NCBI GenBank assembly: GCA_021789565.1 | Contig: JAJYJL010000194.1 | Span: 1-9,683, forward strand | DNA length: 9,683 bases | From: Acidobacteriota bacterium | GTDB taxonomy: Bacteria; Acidobacteriota; Terriglobia; UBA7540 | Reading direction: 5' to 3' | Shown here: piece by piece, positions 1-7,134 of the stretch | How the letters are laid out: each line of letters starts with the position of its first letter | Numbering within the stretch: the first letter of the stretch is position 1 | The notes under the pieces: generated by a model | Told to the model about the DNA's origin: nothing | Databases searched by the model: none | What the model saw: only the letters and a program-made list of their open reading frames with translations | Made by a program: the position numbers and the translations under genes

Positions 1-518
1 AAGGACTAATAATCGTAGCAAGCGTTGATATTTTGTCCGTTCGCAACTCAGCATGTTGAAATTGAGGACGGACAAGGCTCCAGGGCAAAGCACAGGGTAA
101 TTCTCGACAATTGTTTCTTGAAACGTACCAGAGACCACTTGAGCGTCGGGCTTTGGCCTGCTTCTCTAAGGAAGCGATCATGCGCGGGCATCGAGAGTGG
201 TGAGTCAGTGTTATCTGTCGATCTCCTGGTTGTTACTCAAATTACATGTAGAAAGATTGTAGTTCCGAAGCAAGTATCGAAGTTCTTTCTTTAGTCTTTT
301 CCTTCCCATTCTTAGATGCGCCGATGAATCCGGTGCCTTGAGTTCTGATCGAGTCGATGTTTTGAGGCCGGTTCCTAATATTCCCGGCCCCGAGAAGTCT
401 TGACAGGATTTCGATTTGAGTAAAGGGAGGAGGTTATCTTGCGAGTTCAACTACTCGATCAACACACGTTTCATCCTGGTTGATGTTTCCTGGAATGCCG
501 GCAAGCTGTTAACGCAAA
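1..518. other. Gene-free stretch downstream of the TPR gene
   Basis: I find no convincing gene here. The open frames at 25-294 (plus) and 211-450 (minus) start at TTG, match no family I recognise and lack a convincing ribosome binding site. The stretch looks more AT-rich than the coding DNA to its right. It holds one inverted repeat (366-371 with 384-389) and one strong Shine-Dalgarno-like AGGAGG near 427-432, which is followed by a TTG-initiated frame of only 14 codons. It could be a plain intergenic region or decayed coding DNA; the sequence does not decide. Confidence 0.5.
366..389. repeat. Inverted repeat, GGCCGG / CCGGCC
   Basis: A perfect 6-bp inverted repeat (366-371 and 384-389) flanks a 12-base AT-rich loop. 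It lies about 130 bp past the stop of the minus-strand TPR gene. Read on that strand, the stem is followed by TCAAAAC and not by a run of T, so it is a poor intrinsic terminator. It could be a transcript-end structure or a protein-binding palindrome. The function is unknown. Confidence 0.35.
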
Positions 519-2462
519 TTACTGTTCTGCACTCCGGAGTTTCGCCTGATCCTCAGCCGCTGATTGGCGTCTCAGTTCCTGAGAGCGGGAGAGAGCTTGT
601 GCTGCCAGCCTGGTCCTGCCCTCCTGGCGGTACGCTTCGTATAACTGATAATGCAAATCGCCATAGCGGTCAATTTTTGCAGAACGCTCAAGCTGCGGAA
701 TTGCGAGCGACGGCTTTCCAACCTTCAGGTAGGCCATGCCGAGCACTGGACGTGCCTCCAGCAGGGTTGGATCTTGCCTGAGTGCTGACTCGAGGTACGG
801 AATGCCTTTGGCGGGTTCTCGCTGGACCACATAAAACCGGCCCAGCAGGTAGAGGCCTCGTGCCGAAGCTGGAGCAAGCCGCAGAGCGGTCTCCAATTCC
901 GTTTTTGCCTCACCGAATTTTCTCTGGTTGAGAAAAATTTCACCCAAAGACTCGTGAATTCCCGCATTTGTAGGATTCAGTCTCTCGGCAACCTGGAATT
1001 CTTTCACGGCATCCTGATCGGCCTGCTTCAAATGGAACGCTTCAGCTTCTAGTTCGTGAGTTCGCCAGGAATTAGGGTATAAAGCCGTCAGATGATTGAA
1101 ACAATCCTCCGAAAGGAGAAGGTAACTCCGGTTCAGCCAATAAAGGGCTTCAGGGTTCTTCCTGTTCCGTTGCAAAGCCTCGGCGAATGCATTGGACGCG
1201 GCTTCGGTTTCGCCCAGCGCCAGATAACTCCGTCCGAGACGCAGAATGTCGCTGAGCTGGAGGTCCTTCTGCGAAGCCAGAAATTTAGCGCAGAGGCGCG
1301 TTTGGTGACGGTCACAATCGGACCGTGTCGCTCGTCGCTCCCTCAGCGAAGAGATCATGGCGGTGGCGGATTTTTCGAAGCGAATCTCAGCCTGACGGGC
1401 CCGCTCCTTATCAGCTTCCATACGAAACGCGGCAACACGAAGAAATTCTTGGGCGGGTTGGTCCGGAAGGCTGTTCAACTCGGCGAGTATCTCGCGTGCC
1501 GGAAAGTGAGGTATGTTGACCGGGGGGTATTCTGCGGCCTCCTGGACCAACACATCGGGATCGGATTTCCAAATCACCTCAATCATTCTGAGCGAAGCCG
1601 AAATGTTGCCCCTCAGCAACTCAATCTCTGCCATCCCCAGCAGGGCCGAAGGATCAGAAGAATTGCGTTCAAGCTCGGCCCGGAACTCAGATGCTGCCTC
1701 CTCGGTTTTGTGGGCCTCAAGGTACGCCATTCCAAGGTCCGCATGAAGCCCTTCCGGGACAGGCCCGACATCCAGAGCTTTTCGATAGGCGGCAACTGCG
1801 TCGTTCCAAAGGTGGCGTTCACCCAATATGTCTCCAGCAAATCGGTAGGACCAAACAGAATGGGCGAATTGCTCGGATAGGTCTGCAGTTAGAAGCTTCG
1901 ACAAACGCAAGTAATCCTGGCCCAAACCGAACCATTTGTCTGCCTGATCGGGGTTGGCAGCGGCCAGCCTGCGGAACTGGCTCGCCGCTTTGCCGTAGTG
2001 CCCCACGGACAGCTCAGCCATAGCGAGGGCCTGCCTCCCTACTCGATTCGAAGGATCGATATGCAACGCCCGATTAAGGGGAATGATGGCCTTTTGAGGA
2101 AACCCCAATTTCAAATAGCTGACGCCCAGAAAAAGATTTGCGGGCAGGAGGTTTGGCTTCAGCTTCAAAGCCTTGCTAAACTCGGAAACGGCAAGGCTAT
2201 AGTTTCCCAAGGCATGATAGGCCAGACCCAGATTGACCTGGGCCTGCACCAGGCCTGGCTCAAGTTGCAGGACCTTCTTGAATTCTTCGACGGCCTCGCT
2301 TAAATGGCCCGACTGGAGGTCAGCCTGGCCATCGCGAAAATGCTGCAGGACTGTGTTCTGCTGGGACTCCGCTGGTGTTTGTGCCGGACTGCCGACCAGT
2401 GCGTAAGCTAGCGCTATGCTGCATAAGAAGACAGCGAAAGCTGGCCTGAAGCCATTCACCAT
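519..2462 (-). CDS. Secreted TPR-repeat protein
   Basis: The 647-residue product carries an N-terminal Sec-type signal: a short basic start, a hydrophobic run over about residues 8-24, and a likely cleavage near SPA-QT around residue 27. The rest is mostly tetratricopeptide repeats. One array runs from about 38 to 170, with the G-Y/F and A-x-x-x-F/Y spacing and L-x-P at repeat ends. Further repeats lie at about 205-270, and another array runs from about 405 to 630. A charged, probably helical linker (about 340-375) separates the halves. C383 and C391 sit close together beside it and could form a disulfide in the periplasm. TPR proteins are scaffolds for protein-protein contacts, and no catalytic domain is visible. 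The ATG at 2462 is supported by the signal peptide, by an AGAAGG-like site upstream and by a promoter about 36 bp away. It is transcribed away from the oxidative operon, so a functional link is not shown. The partner is unknown. Confidence 0.93.
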   Translation of the reverse strand: MVNGFRPAFAVFLCSIALAYALVGSPAQTPAESQQNTVLQHFRDGQADLQSGHLSEAVEEFKKVLQLEPGLVQAQVNLGLAYHALGNYSLAVSEFSKALKLKPNLLPANLFLGVSYLKLGFPQKAIIPLNRALHIDPSNRVGRQALAMAELSVGHYGKAASQFRRLAAANPDQADKWFGLGQDYLRLSKLLTADLSEQFAHSVWSYRFAGDILGERHLWNDAVAAYRKALDVGPVPEGLHADLGMAYLEAHKTEEAASEFRAELERNSSDPSALLGMAEIELLRGNISASLRMIEVIWKSDPDVLVQEAAEYPPVNIPHFPAREILAELNSLPDQPAQEFLRVAAFRMEADKERARQAEIRFEKSATAMISSLRERRATRSDCDRHQTRLCAKFLASQKDLQLSDILRLGRSYLALGETEAASNAFAEALQRNRKNPEALYWLNRSYLLLSEDCFNHLTALYPNSWRTHELEAEAFHLKQADQDAVKEFQVAERLNPTNAGIHESLGEIFLNQRKFGEAKTELETALRLAPASARGLYLLGRFYVVQREPAKGIPYLESALRQDPTLLEARPVLGMAYLKVGKPSLAIPQLERSAKIDRYGDLHYQLYEAYRQEGRTRLAAQALSRSQELRRQSAAEDQAKLRSAEQ

Positions 2463-2497
2463 ACCCGAGACCTTCTGATTGGAGCCTAGGCAATGTC

Positions 2498-2527
2498 ATT
2501 ATTTAGCACGCGGTGGCGCAGTGTCAA
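2498..2527 (-). promoter_or_regulatory. Sigma-70-type promoter of the TPR gene
   Basis: On the minus strand a perfect -35 box TTGACA (2527-2522) is followed after 18 bases by AATAAT (2503-2498), which matches the -10 consensus at 5 of 6 positions. Transcription would start near 2490, giving a leader of roughly 30 bases before the ATG at 2462. Position, orientation and spacing all fit. It is the best promoter match I found in the window. Confidence 0.65.
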
Positions 2528-2605
2528 TGTTCGGTCGAAAACGTGGGGAGGATAAAGCGGAGTCGACGCTTGGAATTCAAAATGCCGCCGTATGCAGAAA
2601 TCTGA

Positions 2606-2634
2606 ACGACATTTTCCTCCAAGTGACATATAAA
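2606..2634 (+). promoter_or_regulatory. Candidate promoter of the oxidative sugar operon
   Basis: ACGACA (2606-2611, 4 of 6 matches to the -35 consensus) stands 17 bases before TATAAA (2629-2634, 5 of 6 matches to the -10 consensus). Transcription would start near 2641 and leave a leader of about 145 bases before the ATG at 2786. An alternative -35-like TTGACT at 2703-2708 lacks a good -10 partner. The call rests only on motif match and position. Confidence 0.4.
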
Positions 2635-2750
2635 CCTACGGCGGGCTGGACGTGGAGTCTTCCTTGTATCGCGGAGAGAAGTCGCAGGAGTTGTGCAGGG
2701 CATTGACTCTTTCTTGGCGCTCTTTTACCGAACACTAATGCTGACTGGGG

Positions 2751-2769
2751 CTGTTTTTGCAGAAAACAG
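2751..2769 (+). repeat. Small stem-loop in the operon leader
   Basis: CTGTTTT (2751-2757) and AAAACAG (2763-2769) form a perfect 7-bp inverted repeat around a 5-base loop. It ends 16 bases before the ATG at 2786, directly upstream of the purine-rich AGAGAAG ribosome binding site. It could affect translation initiation or be an operator half-site pair. It is AT-rich and short, so it may also be chance. Confidence 0.3.
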
Positions 2770-2785
2770 AATAAGAGAAGATCTT

Positions 2786-3634
2786 ATGGCAATTAAAATC
2801 GGACTGAACATGGAGTTCATCCGTTCCGAAGACAAATCTTTCGAGGCAGGAGCGAAGAGGGCCGCGGAGTTGGGTTACCGCTGGGTGGAACCCATGGTGC
2901 ACAACGGTCGTGAACTGCTCAGCGAAGCCGGCTACTTCCATTCTTTCTCGATGGACAATGATCCGCTCGAGATGAAGGACATCCTTGACCGCTACGGACT
3001 GCAACCTTCCGGACTGTCGGCACACTGTCCGCTCATGCGGCCGGAAATCAGCGTTCCGTACCTGGAGAAAGCAGTACGTTTTGCGGCGGTGATCGGGGCC
3101 CGCGTTCTGGCAACCGACGAAGGCATCCGGCCGGAATGGCTCGACGACGATGAATGTTTCCAGGTGATGAAATATACGCTCAAAAAGGTTTTGCAGGTCG
3201 CGGAGCGATACAACATCTATATCGGGATTGAGCCCCATCAAAGCATTTCGAAAACCACCGACGGTCTGCTTCGAATCGCCAACCTTGTGCAGTCTCCAAT
3301 GCTAAGAGTGAATTATGATACCGGCAACGCATTTCTGGGAGGATCGGACCCGTACGAGGGCTTGCGAACCGTCCTTCCAATGCTGATCCACATGCATGCA
3401 AAAGACATTGCCCTAACACAAGCCGAAAAGGAAAAAGGAAAGACCACTGGCACGCCAGTGGGTTGCGCCTGCGGAGAAGGCGTCATCGATTGGGGACGCG
3501 TTGTCTCGATCCTCCACGAAGGCAATTATGACGGAGTGCTTTCGGTCGAGTGCGGAACCTCAGAGCAAGCGTCAAGAAGCCTGGCACACCTGAACGGAGT
3601 TCTCAAGCAGCGGTCGCTGGCATCCAAGTTATAA
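2786..3634 (+). CDS. Sugar phosphate isomerase/epimerase-type TIM barrel (cytoplasmic)
   Basis: The 282-residue product belongs to the xylose-isomerase-like TIM-barrel superfamily (sugar phosphate isomerases/epimerases). These enzymes use a divalent metal to move a carbonyl or invert a hydroxyl on sugars or sugar acids. The usual four acidic/His ligands can be placed at E149 (in GIEPHQ), D178 (in NYDTGN), H204 (in HMHAKD) and E255 (in SVECGT), so the enzyme looks competent. No signal peptide is seen, so it should be cytoplasmic, unlike the other four operon members. I chose the ATG at 2786, where the barrel begins (MAIKIGLN) after AGAGAAG five bases upstream. A GTG at 2693 with a good AGGAG site would add 31 residues that include a hydrophobic stretch but lack the basic start of a signal peptide. 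It is the first gene of the operon, 32 bp before the cytochrome gene. The exact substrate cannot be read from the sequence. Confidence 0.88.
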   Translation: MAIKIGLNMEFIRSEDKSFEAGAKRAAELGYRWVEPMVHNGRELLSEAGYFHSFSMDNDPLEMKDILDRYGLQPSGLSAHCPLMRPEISVPYLEKAVRFAAVIGARVLATDEGIRPEWLDDDECFQVMKYTLKKVLQVAERYNIYIGIEPHQSISKTTDGLLRIANLVQSPMLRVNYDTGNAFLGGSDPYEGLRTVLPMLIHMHAKDIALTQAEKEKGKTTGTPVGCACGEGVIDWGRVVSILHEGNYDGVLSVECGTSEQASRSLAHLNGVLKQRSLASKL

Positions 3635-3666
3635 CGGGTCCGTCCACAATGGCCAAACGGGAAATA

Positions 3667-4530
3667 ATGAGGATCATGCTGAGTCGAAAATGTTTCTGGA
3701 TCGGTGCGTTGCTTCTGCCTGTTGTTTCGGCGTTTTATCTTCCCGATGTCAATACGCTGGCGCGCCCTTCTCCCCCACAAAAGGCAACCCCCGGCAAGAA
3801 CCCGAAATCTGTCTACAATCGGTTGCACAAGATGTATCCCGACCTGACACCTAACCAGAACCCTGCTGCTGTGGCGCGGGGGAGGGTTCTGTTCGAAGCC
3901 GACTGCTCTTTCTGCCATGGAACTGAAGCTACGGGTGGAAATGGCGGTCCCGACCTGGTGCGGTCCATCTTGGTGAATCATGACAATAAAGGAGACCTGA
4001 TAGGGCCCGTTATCCGCGAAGGCCGGGTTAGCAAAGGAATGCCGAAGTTCGAACTTACCGCCGCCCAAATTTCCGACCTTGTGGCCTTTCTCCACCAACG
4101 GAACCGCAACGCCCGTTTGAGGTTTACCTACAAGATCCTCAACGTGGCGGTCGGGAACGCGGCCGCCGGCAAAGCCTATTTCGAGGCCCACTGCTCCAAC
4201 TGCCATTCACCTACGGGCGACCTGGCGGGAATCGCCACAAAATATCCCGGCGATGAGCTGCAGCAGCAATGGATCTATCCGGAACCAGAGCCCATACGCG
4301 ATGTTACGGTGACGCTTGCGTCGGGGCAGACATATCAGGGCAAGCTGGTACACATCGATGAATTTAATGTGTCGTTTTACGATGCGCAGGGAACTTACCG
4401 GAGTTTTCCGCTTGGCAACGGAACCCGTGCCGAAGTCACCGATCCCCTGGCGGCGCACTATCGTTTGTTGCGCCAGTTAAGTGACACCAACATGCACAAC
4501 GTCACAACTTATCTGGAGAGCTTGAAGTGA
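3667..4530 (+). CDS. Exported di-haem cytochrome c, partner of the PQQ dehydrogenase
   Basis: The 287-residue product has a Sec-type signal peptide (basic residues near 2-8, hydrophobic core about 10-23). Two covalent haem sites follow: C80-S-F-C-H84 and C176-S-N-C-H180. M125 (GMPKF) is the likely sixth ligand of the first haem. The second domain is unusual: about 90 residues (185-275) lie between its CXXCH and the terminal M276-HNVTTYL helix. They include a beta-rich segment (about 212-250) with alternating hydrophobic residues (VTVTLASG, GKLVHID, FNVSFYD). The protein should carry electrons from the dehydrogenase to the respiratory chain. The next gene's GTG start overlaps this stop by 4 bp, which implies co-translation and a shared complex. 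The start is uncertain: ATGs at 3649, 3667 and 3676 are all in frame. I prefer 3667, with GGGA four bases upstream. Confidence 0.9.
   Translation: MRIMLSRKCFWIGALLLPVVSAFYLPDVNTLARPSPPQKATPGKNPKSVYNRLHKMYPDLTPNQNPAAVARGRVLFEADCSFCHGTEATGGNGGPDLVRSILVNHDNKGDLIGPVIREGRVSKGMPKFELTAAQISDLVAFLHQRNRNARLRFTYKILNVAVGNAAAGKAYFEAHCSNCHSPTGDLAGIATKYPGDELQQQWIYPEPEPIRDVTVTLASGQTYQGKLVHIDEFNVSFYDAQGTYRSFPLGNGTRAEVTDPLAAHYRLLRQLSDTNMHNVTTYLESLK
4515..4520 (+). promoter_or_regulatory. Ribosome binding site of the PQQ dehydrogenase
   Basis: GGAGAG lies inside the last codons of the cytochrome gene, six bases before the GTG at 4527. It decides the start of the dehydrogenase, since no ATG sits at the beginning of the signal peptide, and it supports coupled translation through the GTGA start/stop overlap. 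Confidence 0.6.
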
Positions 4531-6086
4531 AGACCTTGGTAACCCTGATCGCCTCCTTCTTGTTTACCCTGTCCCTGAGCGCCCAAAGCCTCAACCCGAA
4601 CCAGATTTTGAAGCCGCTGGGCGCACTTTGGCCCACCTACAACGGAGACTATACCGGTCGCCGATTCAGCCGGTTGAAGCAAATCAACCAGTCAAACGTG
4701 AAGGACCTGCGGCTGGCATGGGCCTATGATACCGGTAGCTACACCATCAAAGCGACGTCTTTAATGGTCGATGGCGTGTTGTATTTTTCTTCCCCCGATA
4801 ACGCCTGGGCTGTTGATGCCCGCACGGGCCGCGAGATCTGGCATTGGCATACGAAAACGCGGGGCGGCACTCACATCGGCAACCGCGGCATGGCGATGTA
4901 TGGAAAATGGCTGTTCCTGGTGTCACCTGACGATTATCTCGTCTCACTTGATGCTGCGACGGGCAAGGAGAGATGGCGAGTCGTCATTGCCGACCTCAAA
5001 CTCGATTTTTTCTCAACCGTGGCCCCTGTGGTTATACGCAATCACGTCCTCGTGAGTTCCAGCATCGAATCAACAGACAATCGCGGCTACCTGGATTCCT
5101 ACGACCCCGAAACGGGAAAGCTGCAATGGCGTTGGTACTCCACACCCAATCCCGGCCAACCTGGCTCCGAAACGTGGCCGAATGCGGATGCCATGGCGCA
5201 TGGAGGAGGGGCAATCTGGATTCCTGGAACATACGACCCTGAGCTTAATTTGTACTACTTTGGGACCGCCAATCCTCAGCCTGTCATGGCGGGCCAGGGC
5301 CGGATGGGAGCCGATCTCTGGGCCAACTGCATCGTGGCCCTGAACCCGGACACGGGCAAAATGGCCTGGTATTACCAGACCACGCCCCATGACACGCACG
5401 ACTGGGACTCCGCTGAGACTCCGGTTCTTTTTGATGCGGAGGTCGACGGACAGCAGCGTAAACTGCTGGCTCAGGCCAACCGCGACGGCTACTTCTTTGT
5501 GCTTGATCGAACGGATGGCCAGCATATTCTTACTGCGCCGTTTGCTCACAACAACTGGTCCAAGGGCCTTGATGATCAGGGACGTCCGATTCGCGACACG
5601 GCCAAAGATCCAAAACCTGCGGGCGCGTTCGTAATTCCGTCCGAGGGCGGCGCAACCAACTGGTTTCCGCCCAGCCTTGATCCCGAAACCGGCCTTTTTT
5701 ATGTTCGTGTGGTGCGCTCGGCCGCGGTTTATTACCTCACCGATACGAGTCCAAAGCCCGAGGCGTGGGGCGGCATTGATAAAATCGTGTGGAGAGGGCC
5801 GTCCTCAATCGAAGCCATTGACTCCACGACAGGAAAGATTGCCTGGGACCACATGACCGGCAAGGGTGGGTCTTCCGGCCTGCTGACCACGGCGGGGAAA
5901 TTGCTTTTCGGCGGCGACGGATCGGGCGACGCATTGGCCCTCGATCCGTCAACCGGAAAGACCCTGTGGCACGTAAATCTGAATGAAACGATGGACAATG
6001 GCCCCATCACTTACGAACTGGACGGACGACAGTATCTGGTGCTTGCAGCGGGTGCGAAATTATTCGCCTTCACACTTCCAGAATAA
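4527..6086 (+). CDS. Exported PQQ-dependent dehydrogenase (quinoprotein beta-propeller)
   Basis: The 519-residue product has a Sec signal (about residues 1-19, cleavage near LSA-QS) and an eight-bladed-propeller quinoprotein body with repeated D-x-x-T-G-K-x-x-W tryptophan-docking motifs, for example near 143-150, 194-201, 274-281, 433-440 and 473-481. By motif alignment with methanol dehydrogenase, E181, N249 and D294 (in HDWDSAE) match the Ca-PQQ ligands and the catalytic Asp, and W231 matches the Trp stacked under PQQ. Two residues after D294 is Ala, as in calcium enzymes, where lanthanide (XoxF) enzymes have Asp. The usual vicinal Cys-Cys pair that covers PQQ is missing: the segment reads GGTHIGNRG (113-121), and the mature protein has one Cys (C268). 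It should oxidise an alcohol or sugar in the periplasm and reduce the adjacent cytochrome c. The GTG start at 4527 overlaps the cytochrome stop and follows GGAGAG six bases upstream. The substrate is unknown. Confidence 0.93.
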   Translation: MKTLVTLIASFLFTLSLSAQSLNPNQILKPLGALWPTYNGDYTGRRFSRLKQINQSNVKDLRLAWAYDTGSYTIKATSLMVDGVLYFSSPDNAWAVDARTGREIWHWHTKTRGGTHIGNRGMAMYGKWLFLVSPDDYLVSLDAATGKERWRVVIADLKLDFFSTVAPVVIRNHVLVSSSIESTDNRGYLDSYDPETGKLQWRWYSTPNPGQPGSETWPNADAMAHGGGAIWIPGTYDPELNLYYFGTANPQPVMAGQGRMGADLWANCIVALNPDTGKMAWYYQTTPHDTHDWDSAETPVLFDAEVDGQQRKLLAQANRDGYFFVLDRTDGQHILTAPFAHNNWSKGLDDQGRPIRDTAKDPKPAGAFVIPSEGGATNWFPPSLDPETGLFYVRVVRSAAVYYLTDTSPKPEAWGGIDKIVWRGPSSIEAIDSTTGKIAWDHMTGKGGSSGLLTTAGKLLFGGDGSGDALALDPSTGKTLWHVNLNETMDNGPITYELDGRQYLVLAAGAKLFAFTLPE

Positions 6087-6099
6087 GTGGGCTGAGCAA

Positions 6100-7095
6100 A
6101 TGCAAAAGATGACGCGACGAGAACACCTGACGCGATTGGGATTGGGCGTTGCCTCTGTGGCGGGATTGCCTTGGGGTTTGCGAGGCGCGCGGCCCCCTAC
6201 CCGACCCTTCTTAACCATCGCCCTCGGGGAGTATTCCTTGAATCACACCTGGCGGGCTGAAAAGTACAACCCGCTCGATCTCGCTCGAATGACGCGGAAA
6301 GTGTTTGGGTTGGGCGCCATTGATTACGTTTCGATGTTCTGGGCTGAAAAAGCGATGGACCACGCCTTCGTGCAGGAACTTAAAAGCCGGGCGGCAAAGT
6401 ATGGAGTTGTGAACCATGTGATCCTTGTCGACATGCGGCACGTGGAACTGGGCGACCTCGACGAGTCGCGGCGGAAGCTGGCTGTCGAAGCCCACCGTCC
6501 CTGGATCGATATTGCAAAATTTATGGGATGCTCGTCCATCCGCGTCAACCTGAACGGTTTCAATGCTGAGGGGTATGGCCAGACCGGGTACAAGAAAGCG
6601 GCGTTCAAAGCCTCCGTGGACGGTTACCGCCGATTGCTGAGGTACGGCGCGCAGAAAAACATCGGGATCACCGTTCAGAACCACATCGGCTACAGTTGCG
6701 ATCCGGACTGGCTGGTGGCTGTGATGAAGGCGGTTAATAGCAAATATGCGGGCATTCAGGCTGACCCCGACCACTTTGTAGAACAGTTCTTCGTGAAAAA
6801 AAGCGGCGGTGGCTACAAAGCGATAAAGGGAGCGTCTTTCGACAAGTATAAGGGGCTGGCGAAAATAATGCCTTATGCCAAAGCCCTGAACGCGAAGACT
6901 CATGCCTTTGACCGCGCGGGGAATGAAACCACGCTCGACTATGACCGGATTCTCCGGATTGTCTTGAAGTCAGGCTATCGAGGCTACATCGGGATCGAGT
7001 GGGAACCCCAGGGGCAGGGATTGAAGATGTCTGATGATGAGGGGATTATAGCCACAAAAAACATGCTTGAAAGGAAGTTGGCCGCGTTGGCGTGA
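6100..7095 (+). CDS. Tat-exported TIM-barrel sugar isomerase/epimerase-like protein
   Basis: The 331-residue product opens with a twin-arginine signal (TRREHLTRLGLG at residues 5-16, then a weakly hydrophobic stretch to about 25), so it should be exported folded. The body (about 36-331) is a xylose-isomerase-like TIM barrel. Late motifs are typical: SCDPDWLVAVMKAVNS (199-214), the H268 region (AKTHAFD), GNETTLDYDRI (274-284) and GYIGIEWEPQG (295-305, with E300 as the last metal ligand). At the first ligand position, where relatives usually have ENH, this protein has Q193-N-H195. The second ligand region reads QADPDHF (220-226) and not the common PDFGNF. The metal site may therefore be altered or lost. 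The start at 6100 is set by the Tat signal, 13 bp after the dehydrogenase stop; an ATG at 6109 is also possible and an upstream ATG at 5983 is not credible. It likely acts on the periplasmic product of the dehydrogenase (inference). Confidence 0.88.
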   Translation: MQKMTRREHLTRLGLGVASVAGLPWGLRGARPPTRPFLTIALGEYSLNHTWRAEKYNPLDLARMTRKVFGLGAIDYVSMFWAEKAMDHAFVQELKSRAAKYGVVNHVILVDMRHVELGDLDESRRKLAVEAHRPWIDIAKFMGCSSIRVNLNGFNAEGYGQTGYKKAAFKASVDGYRRLLRYGAQKNIGITVQNHIGYSCDPDWLVAVMKAVNSKYAGIQADPDHFVEQFFVKKSGGGYKAIKGASFDKYKGLAKIMPYAKALNAKTHAFDRAGNETTLDYDRILRIVLKSGYRGYIGIEWEPQGQGLKMSDDEGIIATKNMLERKLAALA

Positions 7096-7134
7096 TTTTT
7101 GGATGGAGCCATTCCGGCCTTCACGATAACAGCC

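Larger units (their letters stand above)
2463..2785. other. Divergent intergenic region between TPR gene and sugar operon
   Basis: This stretch of about 320 bp separates two divergent transcription units and carries no gene I would call. It holds a near-consensus promoter for the TPR gene (2498-2527), a weaker candidate promoter for the plus-strand operon (2606-2634) and a small stem-loop (2751-2769) just before the operon's first ribosome binding site. An open frame at 2479-2706 (plus) has no recognisable product and runs antisense through the TPR promoter, so I treat it as chance. Confidence 0.6.

Noticed and set aside
1092..1880. 262-codon open frame on the plus strand
   Set aside because: It is fully antisense to the TPR gene, whose repeats, signal peptide and promoter are clear; the translation shows no domain.
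2693..2785. GTG start at 2693 with a good AGGAG site, adding 31 residues to the first isomerase
   Set aside because: The extra residues do not form a proper signal peptide and the family begins at the MAIKIGLN segment. It stays possible but less likely.
3526..4206. 226-codon open frame on the minus strand
   Set aside because: It lies antisense to the end of the TIM-barrel gene and the cytochrome, both with intact motifs. It has no recognisable product.
6211..6903. 230-codon open frame on the minus strand
   Set aside because: It is antisense to the Tat-exported TIM-barrel gene and shows no family motifs; a codon-bias shadow is the simplest reading.
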